Shown piece by piece: positions 36,634 to 44,884 of a stretch of 46,791 nucleotides of DNA. Where the stretch lies: contig JAYZDP010000188.1 of NCBI GenBank assembly GCA_036337765.1, positions 1 through 46,791 of the forward strand. The letters run 5' to 3'. Position numbers and translations under genes: made by a program. The stretch comes from JAYZDP01 sp036337765 (GTDB taxonomy: Bacteria > Acidobacteriota > Thermoanaerobaculia > Multivoradales > Multivoraceae). The notes under the pieces are model-generated. The model saw only the letters and a list, made by a program, of their open reading frames with translations. It ran no database searches and had not been told where the DNA came from. The first letter of the stretch is position 1; each line of letters starts with the position of its first letter.

Positions 36634-37196
36634 TCTGCGAGATCCCCGATCCAGCGGTCGACGGTGCCGCGGGCGAGGCGGCGGTTGCGGGCGCTTGGCA
36701 CCAGGGCGGTTCGGATACCGAGCCCGTCGATCAGCGAAACCAGCTCGAGCGCGGGTGCCGCGGGGTCGTTGTGAATCTCTGCGATGAGCTTTGATAGCAG
36801 TCCCTTCCACTCGCGATAGCGCTGCGCGTTCTCTCGCGCCAGCTTCTCGTCGGCGGCGGCCGCCGCCCAGAAGGCAATCCAGACGTTCCATTCCCTGAGT
36901 CGCTCGTCGTCGAGGGGCAGGCTCTCGTAGACGACCTTGCGAAGCCGCTCCGAGCCCGATGTGGAGCGGGCGACTTCGGCCATACGATCAGTCGTGGCCC
37001 GGTAGGCGGCGCGCAGCGCCGAGACCAAGAGCTCCTCACGCCCGGAGAAGTAGTGAGCGATACGTCCGGTGGTGCAGCCAGCCGCCTCCGCCACCTTGCG
37101 CAGAGTGACTCCGTCGAGTCCTTGGTCTGTGATCACTGACCAGGTCGCACTGACCAGCTCGCTGCGCCGCGCATCGTGGTCGACCTGTCTAGGCAA
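36591..37196 (-). CDS. TetR-family transcriptional regulator
   Basis: 201 residues from the TTG at 37194-37196 (MPRQVDHDARRSELVSATWS). The helix-turn-helix is VTLRKVAEAAGCTTGRIAHY followed by FSGREELLVSALRAAY, close to BetI-type TetR proteins. The C-terminal ligand-binding part contains EWNVWIAFWAAAAADEKLA and LVSLIDGLGIRTAL. An alternative TTG at 37220 would put the start codon three bases from the operator, leaving no leader, so I prefer the downstream start. It is divergent from the PhyH/LLM/MaoC operon and probably represses it and itself through the palindrome at 37223-37246. Confidence 0.9.
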   Translation of the reverse strand: MPRQVDHDARRSELVSATWSVITDQGLDGVTLRKVAEAAGCTTGRIAHYFSGREELLVSALRAAYRATTDRMAEVARSTSGSERLRKVVYESLPLDDERLREWNVWIAFWAAAAADEKLARENAQRYREWKGLLSKLIAEIHNDPAAPALELVSLIDGLGIRTALVPSARNRRLARGTVDRWIGDLADQGSDSARRHQAVP

Positions 37197-37222
37197 GAGG
37201 TTCTTCTTGTTGCATAACAAGT

Positions 37223-37246
37223 GTTACGTAATGTATGTTATGTAAC
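37223..37246. promoter_or_regulatory. Palindromic operator in the TetR/catabolic operon divergent promoter
   Basis: Arms GTTACGTAA (37223-37231) and TTATGTAAC (37238-37246) are inverted repeats with one mismatch and a 6-nt spacer, an arrangement normal for TetR dimers. It lies in an AT-rich stretch, unlike the GC-rich surroundings, 26 bp from the preferred regulator start and 28 bp before the first gene of the divergent operon. A -35/-10 pair (TTGTTG, 16 nt, TAATGT) for the plus strand overlaps it. Confidence 0.75.
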
Positions 37247-37274
37247 CAGCGAGATCAAGGAGAAGGATAGAAGC

Positions 37275-37519
37275 ATGAGCCAAGGAGAGTTGGACCGCTT
37301 TGCTCGTCCGTACGACTGGGACGGGATCGATGCTGTCATTCACGAACGCGGTGGGATCGTCGCGAAGGGCTTGTTCACCGGCGGCGAAGTGGAGAGCTTC
37401 AACCAAGAGGTCGACCACTACCTGGAGAGCCACCATGACGCCGGCGCTCCGGACAGCGGTTCGACGGGCTCATCGGTCTGTACGAGAATGGCGATCCCAC
37501 GGCCTGGCTGGAGGCGTGA
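37275..37519 (+). pseudogene. PhyH-family gene with internal deletion
   Basis: The ATG at 37275 opens a PhyH N-terminus: MSQGELDRFARPYDWDG, VIHERGGIVAKGLFTGGEVE and FNQEVDHYLESHHD. Around 37450 the frame shifts. In a second frame the sequence reads RFDGLIGLYENGDPTAWLEA and stops at TGA (37517-37519), the usual C-terminus of the same family. About 180-200 residues, including the iron-binding His and Asp, are missing, so it is an internally deleted, non-functional gene. It is the first unit after the operator and precedes an intact PhyH gene. Confidence 0.8.
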
Positions 37520-37568
37520 GGGGTGCAGCGGGAGCTGGCGAACGGGGTAGTCTGATCGCGGAGGAATT

Positions 37569-38474
37569 ATGAGGCCCGAAGAAGTTCTCGAGCGTCCGCC
37601 CAAAGTGCTCGGCCAGCGGCAGCGTGAGCAGTACTTCGAGGACGGCTACGTCGTCATCGACAGGCTTTTGTCGCAAGAGTGGCTCGTCCGTATCGACGAG
37701 GTCAGCCGACGGTTCATCGAATCCAGTCGAGAGGTCTCCGAGTCCAACGGTACCTACTACCTGGAAGCGGGCCACAGCTCCGAGGCGCCGCGCCTGCAGC
37801 GGCTCAACGGCCCGGTCGAGAAGGATCCGCTGTACTGGCAGGTCGCGAGCGAGTCGCCGATCGTCGACGTGGCTGAGGATCTCCTCGGGCCGAGCGTTCG
37901 CTTCCACCACTCCAAGCTCAACTTCAAGTGGTCGGGCGGCGGCGCCGAGATCAAGTGGCACCAGGACATTCAGTTCTGGCCACACACCGACTACTCGCCG
38001 CTGACGATCGGGATCTATCTGGACGACGTCGATTCCGAGATGGGCCCGATGGGGATCGTGCCGAGGAGCCACCGAGGCCCGCTCTTCGAGTTGCGCGATG
38101 CCGCGGGTGAGTGGACGGGCTATCTCAGCGACGACGACCTGGAGGAGGTGTCGCTCGACCAGGTGAGTTGGCTCGAGGGAGCCGCGGGCTCCGTGACTGT
38201 CCACAACTGCCGCTGTGTGCACGGGTCGGTGCCGAATCAGAGCGATCGGCCCCGCCCGCTGCTGCTGAACGTCTACTCGCCTGGGGATTCCGTGCCCATC
38301 ACGCCGCTCGTCGCCCCGCTCGCGAAGAGCGGGACGATGGTGCGTGGAGAGGATCCCGGCTGGGTGCAGCTCGACCCGCGCCCCTGCCCGATGCCACCGC
38401 TGCCGGGAAGCGGGTACCGGTCGGTGTTCGATCGCGAGCGTGAGGGTCGGCACGGCTTTGGAGAGACATCGTGA
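37569..38474 (+). CDS. Phytanoyl-CoA dioxygenase (PhyH) family protein
   Basis: 301 residues. The Fe(II) triad is His131-x-Asp133 (KWHQDIQFW) and His218 (RCVHGSVPN), and Arg229 (RPRPLLLN) would bind 2-oxoglutarate. Other family features are YFEDGYVVIDRLLS at the start, YSPLTIGIYLDDVDSEMGPM and GIVPRSHRGPLFE. A likely hydroxylase in the catabolic operon controlled by the adjacent TetR protein. The stop overlaps the GTG of the luciferase-like gene (GTGA, 38471-38474), showing coupling. Substrate unknown. Confidence 0.94.
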   Translation: MRPEEVLERPPKVLGQRQREQYFEDGYVVIDRLLSQEWLVRIDEVSRRFIESSREVSESNGTYYLEAGHSSEAPRLQRLNGPVEKDPLYWQVASESPIVDVAEDLLGPSVRFHHSKLNFKWSGGGAEIKWHQDIQFWPHTDYSPLTIGIYLDDVDSEMGPMGIVPRSHRGPLFELRDAAGEWTGYLSDDDLEEVSLDQVSWLEGAAGSVTVHNCRCVHGSVPNQSDRPRPLLLNVYSPGDSVPITPLVAPLAKSGTMVRGEDPGWVQLDPRPCPMPPLPGSGYRSVFDREREGRHGFGETS

Positions 38475-39331
38475 ACGTCGGTGAGCTCGGGATCATCTCG
38501 CTGACGGATGGGCAGCCGGGTGACGAGCTCGAGGCGTACGTCCGTCGGGTGGAGGAGATGGGGTACGGCTCGGTCTGGCTGCCCGAGCTCTTCGGTCGGG
38601 AGCCGTTCTCGACCGCCGCGTGGCTGCTCGGGCGTACTCAGCGGATCCAGGTGGCGACCGGTATCGCCAACGTCTACGCGCGCGACGCCATGACGGCGGC
38701 GCAGTGCGCGCAGACGCTGGCTGAGCTGTCGGGCGGTCGCTTCGCCATGGGGCTCGGGGTATCACATCCGCCGATGGCCGAGATGCGGGGCCACGAGTGG
38801 ATCGCGCCCGGACGGAAGATGCGGGTCTATCTGCAAACGATCCGCGATACCGAGGTGCAGAGTGTGTCGCCCGAAGATGTCCCGCCGATCATCGTCGCCG
38901 CGCACGGGCCGGTTCTGTTGCGCACCGCCGCGGAGCTCGCGGACGGCGCCTTCGGCTATCTCATGCCGCCGGAGCATGGCGACGCGGCCAAGGCTGTGCT
39001 CGGCGACAAGCCTCTGCTGACGGTGCTTCCAGTGGCGGTCGACTCCGATCGGGACCGCGCGCTCGAGACGGCGCAGAAGGGGCTGGCCATGTACATGGCG
39101 CTGCCGGCGTATCATCGGGCCTGGGCGCGTTTCGGGCTCGATGTCTCCGATCCGGTGACGCTGATCGATGCGATCGGGGCGTTCGGCGATGTCGAGCACG
39201 TCCATCGCAAGATTCGAGAGTACCTCGACAGCGGCACCGATCAGGTGGTGTTGAGTCCGTTCCACGGCGACACTCCACGCAGCGATGGCGGTTTGACCCG
39301 GCTCGAGGTGTTGGAGTCGCTGATCAGCTGA
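38471..39331 (+). CDS. Luciferase-like (LLM class) flavin/F420-dependent oxidoreductase
   Basis: 286 residues from a GTG overlapping the PhyH stop. TIM-barrel landmarks are YVRRVEEMGYGSVWLPELFG, RIQVATGIANVYARDAMTAA, LSGGRFAMGLGVSHPPM and PPIIVAAHGPVLLRTAAELA. These suit an FMN- or F420-dependent monooxygenase or dehydrogenase. Translational coupling with PhyH and the following MaoC-like gene suggests consecutive steps on one compound. It differs clearly from the other luciferase-like gene at 24337. Confidence 0.92.
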   Translation: MNVGELGIISLTDGQPGDELEAYVRRVEEMGYGSVWLPELFGREPFSTAAWLLGRTQRIQVATGIANVYARDAMTAAQCAQTLAELSGGRFAMGLGVSHPPMAEMRGHEWIAPGRKMRVYLQTIRDTEVQSVSPEDVPPIIVAAHGPVLLRTAAELADGAFGYLMPPEHGDAAKAVLGDKPLLTVLPVAVDSDRDRALETAQKGLAMYMALPAYHRAWARFGLDVSDPVTLIDAIGAFGDVEHVHRKIREYLDSGTDQVVLSPFHGDTPRSDGGLTRLEVLESLIS

Positions 39332-39345
39332 GACTGGAGGAGAAG

Positions 39346-40194
39346 ATGTCCGAGCCACAGACTGCATCGAACGGGCCCTTTGTTGGCAAGGAGCTCAGCA
39401 CGCACAGCTTCGGAGTCGACGACGCTCTCGTCGACGACTACTACGACGGTCTCGATCTGCCGCGCTCGGCGGGTGGTCCGCTGCCCTCGACCCTGGGCAG
39501 CGAGCCCGACGGTAACTTCTTCTCGGAGATCGCCTTCCCCAATCACACCGGTCATCTGTGGATGCGGCAGGGGTGGAGCATCTCGGCTCCGCTCGTGCTC
39601 GGCACGCAGTACTCGGTAGGCGGCTCGATCCGTGAGATCTATCCGAAGCGCAACCGCAACGTCGTGCTCTACGAGGTGACGCTCACCGATCCGAACGGCA
39701 AGGTGGTGCTGACGACAGCGCACCATCAGAGCTTCCTCTCGGATCAGACCTACAGTGGCTCGGTCGAGCTGCGCGATCCGTCCACGAAGCCTGGCGCGCG
39801 GATCTTCGAAGTGCCGGAGGGCGAGGCTTTCGGCGGGCTGGAGCGCACGATTAGCCTCGAGATGTGCGGCCAGTACTTCCACGGCAACGCCAGTTATCAC
39901 ACCGACAAGGCTGCGTCGGAGGAGCTCGGTTTCCGAGATGTGGTCGTGGGCGGGCGCATGACGATGGCCTACGCCGCGCACATCCTGGAAGAGCGCTTCG
40001 GCGATGCGTGGTTCGCCGGGGGTCGGTTCGATCTGAAGTTCACGAACCCGACCTGGGCCGGAGATACGGTTGTCGCGCGCGGCGTCGTCACAGGGCCCGA
40101 CGAGGAGGAGCCGGACCGATTGGGCGGCTTCGTCTGGTTGGCCAAGCCAGACGACACCGTGGTTCTGATCGCGCGTGCTTCGGTGCCCGCGTAG
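39346..40194 (+). CDS. MaoC-like double-hotdog protein
   Basis: 282 residues from the ATG at 39346 with GGAGGA upstream. There are two hotdog halves. The N-terminal half contains FPNHTGHLWMRQGWSISAPL and VGGSIREIYPKRNRNVVLYE, and the C-terminal half contains FHGNASYHTDKAASEELGF, RDVVVGGRMTMAYAAHILEE and FDLKFTNPTWAGDTV. The C-terminal half holds the MaoC hydratase-type H-x-D pattern (HTD). Likely hydration/dehydration of an enoyl-CoA or a similar intermediate. It is the last gene of the TetR-controlled operon, 14 bp after the luciferase-like gene. Confidence 0.9.
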   Translation: MSEPQTASNGPFVGKELSTHSFGVDDALVDDYYDGLDLPRSAGGPLPSTLGSEPDGNFFSEIAFPNHTGHLWMRQGWSISAPLVLGTQYSVGGSIREIYPKRNRNVVLYEVTLTDPNGKVVLTTAHHQSFLSDQTYSGSVELRDPSTKPGARIFEVPEGEAFGGLERTISLEMCGQYFHGNASYHTDKAASEELGFRDVVVGGRMTMAYAAHILEERFGDAWFAGGRFDLKFTNPTWAGDTVVARGVVTGPDEEEPDRLGGFVWLAKPDDTVVLIARASVPA

Positions 40195-40222
40195 TGGAGA
40201 CGGGAGAGGATAGGGTGACTTG

Positions 40223-41569
40223 ATGACGACGCTACATCGCGTGTGCACGATGCTTCTCGGCGGTGCACTTCTGGTACCGGCCCTGGCCGTTGCGGCCGCG
40301 AACGACTGGCCCCAGTTTCGCGGCCCGACCTCGAATGCGGTCGCCGACAACCCGAACCTGCCAGAGACCTGGAGCGAGACCGAGAACGTCGAGTGGGTCA
40401 CTGAGATCCCCGGCCTCGGGTGGTCGAGCCCCATCGTGTGGGGGAAGAGGGTGTTTCTCACCACTGCGGTCGCTTCGGGAGACTTCGAGAAGCCGAAACC
40501 CGGCCTCTACGCGCCGAATGGCCGCCCCGAGCCGCCGCAGTACAGTCACGACTGGCGCGTGTACAGCCTGAATCTGGAGACCGGCGAGATCGAATGGCAG
40601 AAGTCGGTCAATACCGGCATTCCGGCTTTCCCGCGCCACCAGAAGCACACCTACGCCTCGGAGACCCCCGCCACCGACGGCGAAAGGGTCTACGCGCGCT
40701 TCGGCGACTTGGGGCTTTTTACCTTCGATATGGACGGCAACGAGGTCTGGCGCAGGGAGATCCCGTTCAAGAAGACGATGTCGGACTGGGGCTCGGCGTC
40801 GTCGCCGATCGTGTACAAGGACATGGTGCTGATCCTCTACGACAACGAGGAGGACTCGTGGCTCGCGGCGCTCGACACGCGCAACGGCAAGGAGCTGTGG
40901 CGCACGGCGCGCGACGAGGTGTCGAGCTGGGCCACGCCCTACGTGTGGGAGAACGACGAGCGTACCGAGATCGTCACGTCCGGTCGTAAGCGGATCCGCT
41001 CCTACGACCTCGACGGCAAGCTGCTGTGGGAGATGGACGGCAAGATGTCGTGGGCGGCGATCGCGACGCCGTTCTCCGCGCACGGTCTCGTTTACGTGTC
41101 GTCGGGCTACTTCCAGGATTCGCACAAGCCGGTCTACGCGATCCGACCCGGGGCGAGCGGCGACATCACCTTGACCGAGGGCGTAGTTCGGAGCGATCAC
41201 GTCGCCTGGTACCAGCCGCGCGCCGGCAACTACAACACCTCTCCCCTGATCTATGGCGACATCTACTACAGCCTGCTGGATCGCGGCTTCTTCGAGGCCT
41301 ACGACGCCCGCAGCGGAGAGCCGGTGTACGGGCGTCAGCGCATCGCGCCGCGCGGTGGAGCCAGCTTCACATCGTCGCCGTGGGCGTACAACTCGAAGAT
41401 CTTCGCACTCTCCGAGCAGGGGGATACGTTCGTCATCGAGGCGGGGAAGGAATTCTCCGTTGTGGGGATCAATAGTCTGGATGAGATGGCGATGGCTTCG
41501 CCGGCGATTGCCGGAGATAGGTTGTTGATTCGGACTCGGACGAAGCTCTACAGCATTCGCAACGACTAG
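40223..41569 (+). CDS. Secreted PQQ-like beta-propeller protein
   Basis: 448 residues from the ATG at 40223. A signal peptide (MLLGGALLVPALAVAAA) is followed by NDWPQFRGPTSNAVADN, the family opening. Propeller blades with the L-x-x-x-T-G-x-x-x-W pattern are YSLNLETGEIEWQKS, AALDTRNGKELWRTARDE and YDLDGKLLWEMDG. It is related to the propeller protein at 12519-13859. Function is not established; such proteins may be scaffolds or sugar/alcohol dehydrogenase-like. It lies 28 bp after the MaoC-like gene and may be co-transcribed. Confidence 0.9.
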   Translation: MTTLHRVCTMLLGGALLVPALAVAAANDWPQFRGPTSNAVADNPNLPETWSETENVEWVTEIPGLGWSSPIVWGKRVFLTTAVASGDFEKPKPGLYAPNGRPEPPQYSHDWRVYSLNLETGEIEWQKSVNTGIPAFPRHQKHTYASETPATDGERVYARFGDLGLFTFDMDGNEVWRREIPFKKTMSDWGSASSPIVYKDMVLILYDNEEDSWLAALDTRNGKELWRTARDEVSSWATPYVWENDERTEIVTSGRKRIRSYDLDGKLLWEMDGKMSWAAIATPFSAHGLVYVSSGYFQDSHKPVYAIRPGASGDITLTEGVVRSDHVAWYQPRAGNYNTSPLIYGDIYYSLLDRGFFEAYDARSGEPVYGRQRIAPRGGASFTSSPWAYNSKIFALSEQGDTFVIEAGKEFSVVGINSLDEMAMASPAIAGDRLLIRTRTKLYSIRND

Positions 41570-41647
41570 CGGCTTACGGTAGCGGCCACTCAAGCGGAGG
41601 CACCGGGCTCCAATACGTGGGGCGCGAACGACGCAGAGGTGAGGGTG

Positions 41648-44600
41648 ATGGGGTTGAGAAGCCGCGTAGCCTGGTTGCTGGTGGGAGTCTTGTTCGGGGT
41701 GCGTTTGGCTGGGGAAGAGACTCCTGAGGAAGAGGCTTGGGATGTTGGGGCGGCGGGGTATGGGGAGAGCTTCGAAGTCGGGATCGATGTGGATGAGGGG
41801 ACTTGGATCAACTTGGATGTTTCGCCTGATGGGCGGGAGATCGTGTTTGATCTGTTGGGCGATCTGTTTCTGATTCCGATCGAGGGTGGGGAGGCTCGGG
41901 CGGCTACTTCCGGGGCGGAGTGGGATATGCAGCCTCGGTTCAGTCCGGATGGGTCGCGGATCGCGTTTACTAGCGATCGCGGCGGCGGGGACAACATCTG
42001 GGTGATGGACACTCGGGCCGGGCAGGATAGCGAGCCCCTGGCGGTGACCGAGGAAGGGCATCGGCTACTCAACAATCCGGCGTGGAGCCCGGATGGGGAC
42101 TTCATTGCGGCTCGGAAGCACTTCACGTCGACTCGGTCGGCGGGCGCGGGGGAGATCTGGCTCTTTCACCGCAGCGGGCCGAGCCCCGGGCTGCAGTTGA
42201 ACGAGAAGCCGAACGACCAGAAGGACATCGGCGAGCCGGCGTTCTCGCCGGATGGGCGCTACGTGTACTTCAGCCGCGACTCCACGGCGGGCGGTGTGTT
42301 CCAGTACGGCAAGGATCCGAACGATCAGATCTACTCGATCCGCCGTATCGACCGTGAAACCGGGGAGATCGAGGTCGTAGTTTCACGGCTCGGCGGGTCG
42401 GTACGACCGACGCCCTCGCCCGACGGCGACAGCCTGGCTTTCGTCGGGCGTGACGAGTACGGGTCGAGGCTTTTCGTACACGATCTGGAGAGTGGCGAGA
42501 ACCGGGTGGTGGTCGACGATCTCGAACGCGACATGCAGGAGATCTGGGCGATCCACGGGGTTTATGCGAACTTCGCCTGGACCCCCGACAGCGAGTCGCT
42601 CGTGTTCTGGGCAGGCGGCAAGATCCGCCGCGTCTATCTGGAGAGCGGCGAGGTCCACGAGATCCCGTTCCGAGTGAGGCAGACCAAGGCAGTGAAGCGT
42701 GCGATTCGATTTCCGATCGAAGTGGTGCCCGAGAGTCCTCGAACCAAGATGTTGAGGTGGGTGGAGGTCTCTCCTGACGGGGGTCGCGTGATCTTTCAGG
42801 CGCTCGGCAGGCTGTGGATCCGTGACCTCCCGACCGGTGAGCCGCGGCGACTGACGGGTCAGGGGGATCACTTCGAGCTCTATCCGTCGTTCTCGCGTGA
42901 CGGCCGCCAGGTGGTGTACGTCAGCTGGAGTGACGACGAACTCGGCGCCGTTCGCATCGTCTCTGCGGACGGCGGAGAAGGCCGTGTCGTGACTGCCGAG
43001 CCGGGTCACTACCTCGAGCCCGCGCTCTCGCCCGATGGCGAGACCCTGGTGTACCGCAAGGCTGTGGGCTTCGGTGTGCTCGATCCGCTGTGGTCCAAAG
43101 AGCCCGGGCTCTACCGGTTGGACCTCGCGTCCGGCGAGGCCGATCGGCTGCACCGGGCCGGCACGGCGCCCCACTTCGGCGCGCTCGACGATCGCGTGTA
43201 CTTCACCCAGGTCTTCGACTGGAACCACCGTGAGCTGCGCAGCATCGAGCTCGACGGCACCGAGGAGCGGAGTCACGTCAAGAGCGAGCTGGCGACGGAG
43301 ATACGTGTCTCGCCCGACGGCCGCTTTCTGGCGTTCGCCGAAGGCTTCCAGGCCTTCGTGGCGCCGTTCGTGGCGGCGTCGAAGCCGGTGGATCTCGGGC
43401 CGGCGACCACGAGTGTGCCGCTACGGCGACTGTCGAAGGACGCCGGCGAGTTCCTGCACTGGTCCGGGGACAGCAGCACTGTCTACTGGAGCATGGGGCC
43501 GGAGCTCTTCGAGCGAGCCCTGAGCGACAGCTTCACGTTCGTCGACGGCGCACCCGACGAGCTTCCCGAGGCGGAGGAGAACGGCCTCGACCTCGGCTTT
43601 GAGTTCGACGCCGACGCTCCACCCGGCGTGGTCGCGTTTCGTGGCGGCCGCGTGCTGACCATGGCCGAAGGCGACGACGGCGAGAGCCAGGTGATCGACA
43701 ACGGCACGGTGGTGGTCGAGGGCAACCGGATCGTCGCGGTGGGTCGCCGCGGCTCGGTTTCGATCCCGGCCGAGGCCCACGTGGTCGACGCGCGGGGCAA
43801 GACCGTCATGCCGGGGCTCATCGACGTGCACTGGCACGGCTCACAGGGCTCGAACGAGATCGTGCCCGAGCGCAACTGGCAGAACTACGCCAGCCTAGCT
43901 TTCGGGGTCACCACCGCTCACGACCCGTCGACCGACACCTCGACCTTCTTCGCCGCTAGCGAGATGGCGCGCGCGGGCATCGTCACCGCGCCGCGCCTCT
44001 TCTCGACCGGCACCATCCTGTACGGCGCCGACGGGGCGATACGCGCCAAGATCGAGACCCTCGACGACGCCCGCTCCCATCTGAAGCGCCTGAAGGCGGC
44101 GGGAGCGTTCAGCGTGAAGAGCTACAACCAGCCCCGTCGCGACCAGCGACAGAAGGTTCTGAAGGCCGCGCACGAGGTCGGCATGATGGTCGTCAACGAG
44201 GGCGGAGCGCTCTTCCAGCACAACATGACGATGGTCGCCGACGGCCACACGGGCATCGAGCACTCGCTGTCGGTCCCGAAGGTCTACGACGACGTGCTGC
44301 AGCTCTGGGGCCAGACCGAGGTCGGCAACACGCCCACCCTAGGCGTGGCCTACGGCGGCATCCAGGGCGAGAACTATTGGTACCAGCACGCCGACGTCTG
44401 GGAAGACGAGCGACTTCTGAGCTTCGTGCCAAAGGACAGAGTCTGGTCACGCGCTCGCCGTCGCGAGATGGCCCCCGACGGCGAGTACAACCACCTGGCG
44501 ACGGCGCGGCTGGTGAAGGACCTACACGACGCTGGCGTGTCGATCCAGCTCGGAGCGCACGGTCAGCGCGAGGGGCTGGCGGCGCACTGGGAGCTGTGGA

Positions 44601-44869
44601 TGTTCGAACAGGGTGGGATGACGCCGATGGAAGCGTTGCGCTCAGGGACCCTCGCGGGAGCGAAGTATCTCGGTCTGGATAGGGATCTCGGTTCGATCGA
44701 GGTCGGGAAGTTGGCAGACATCATCGTTGTGGATGGAGATCCGCTCGAGGATCTGCGCCAGTCGCGCACAGTTGGGTGGGTGATGGTGAATGGGCGGTTG
44801 TTCGACGCGGCTTCGATGAATGAGGTGGGGAATCGGTCCCGGGAGCGGGGGCGGTTCTACTTCGAGTAG
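41648..44869 (+). CDS. TolB-like beta-propeller fused to an amidohydrolase
   Basis: 1073 residues from the ATG at 41648 (a GTG nine bases earlier is also possible). A signal peptide (RVAWLLVGVLFGVRLAG) precedes a long PD40/TolB-type propeller, with repeats such as DMQPRFSPDGSRIAFTSDRG, NPAWSPDGDFIAARK and EPALSPDGETLVYRK. From about residue 670 an amidohydrolase domain follows: HVVDARGKTVMPGLIDVHWH with metal ligands His728-x-His730, KSYNQPR with the likely carboxylated Lys, DGHTGIEHSLSV, and LGAHGQREGLAAHWELWMFE. The C-terminus is GSIEVGKLADIIVVDGDPLE. Likely an exported metallo-hydrolase of cyclic amides or peptides; substrate unknown. The first ~500 bases are strongly G-rich on this strand. 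Confidence 0.92.
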   Translation: MGLRSRVAWLLVGVLFGVRLAGEETPEEEAWDVGAAGYGESFEVGIDVDEGTWINLDVSPDGREIVFDLLGDLFLIPIEGGEARAATSGAEWDMQPRFSPDGSRIAFTSDRGGGDNIWVMDTRAGQDSEPLAVTEEGHRLLNNPAWSPDGDFIAARKHFTSTRSAGAGEIWLFHRSGPSPGLQLNEKPNDQKDIGEPAFSPDGRYVYFSRDSTAGGVFQYGKDPNDQIYSIRRIDRETGEIEVVVSRLGGSVRPTPSPDGDSLAFVGRDEYGSRLFVHDLESGENRVVVDDLERDMQEIWAIHGVYANFAWTPDSESLVFWAGGKIRRVYLESGEVHEIPFRVRQTKAVKRAIRFPIEVVPESPRTKMLRWVEVSPDGGRVIFQALGRLWIRDLPTGEPRRLTGQGDHFELYPSFSRDGRQVVYVSWSDDELGAVRIVSADGGEGRVVTAEPGHYLEPALSPDGETLVYRKAVGFGVLDPLWSKEPGLYRLDLASGEADRLHRAGTAPHFGALDDRVYFTQVFDWNHRELRSIELDGTEERSHVKSELATEIRVSPDGRFLAFAEGFQAFVAPFVAASKPVDLGPATTSVPLRRLSKDAGEFLHWSGDSSTVYWSMGPELFERALSDSFTFVDGAPDELPEAEENGLDLGFEFDADAPPGVVAFRGGRVLTMAEGDDGESQVIDNGTVVVEGNRIVAVGRRGSVSIPAEAHVVDARGKTVMPGLIDVHWHGSQGSNEIVPERNWQNYASLAFGVTTAHDPSTDTSTFFAASEMARAGIVTAPRLFSTGTILYGADGAIRAKIETLDDARSHLKRLKAAGAFSVKSYNQPRRDQRQKVLKAAHEVGMMVVNEGGALFQHNMTMVADGHTGIEHSLSVPKVYDDVLQLWGQTEVGNTPTLGVAYGGIQGENYWYQHADVWEDERLLSFVPKDRVWSRARRREMAPDGEYNHLATARLVKDLHDAGVSIQLGAHGQREGLAAHWELWMFEQGGMTPMEALRSGTLAGAKYLGLDRDLGSIEVGKLADIIVVDGDPLEDLRQSRTVGWVMVNGRLFDAASMNEVGNRSRERGRFYFE

Positions 44870-44884
44870 GCGGAGCGCTCCACC

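Noticed and set aside
40232..42061. Long antisense open frame (609 codons) opposite the propeller gene and the start of the amidohydrolase gene
   Set aside because: It spans two well-supported plus-strand genes and shows an arginine/proline/histidine-rich shadow composition without motifs.
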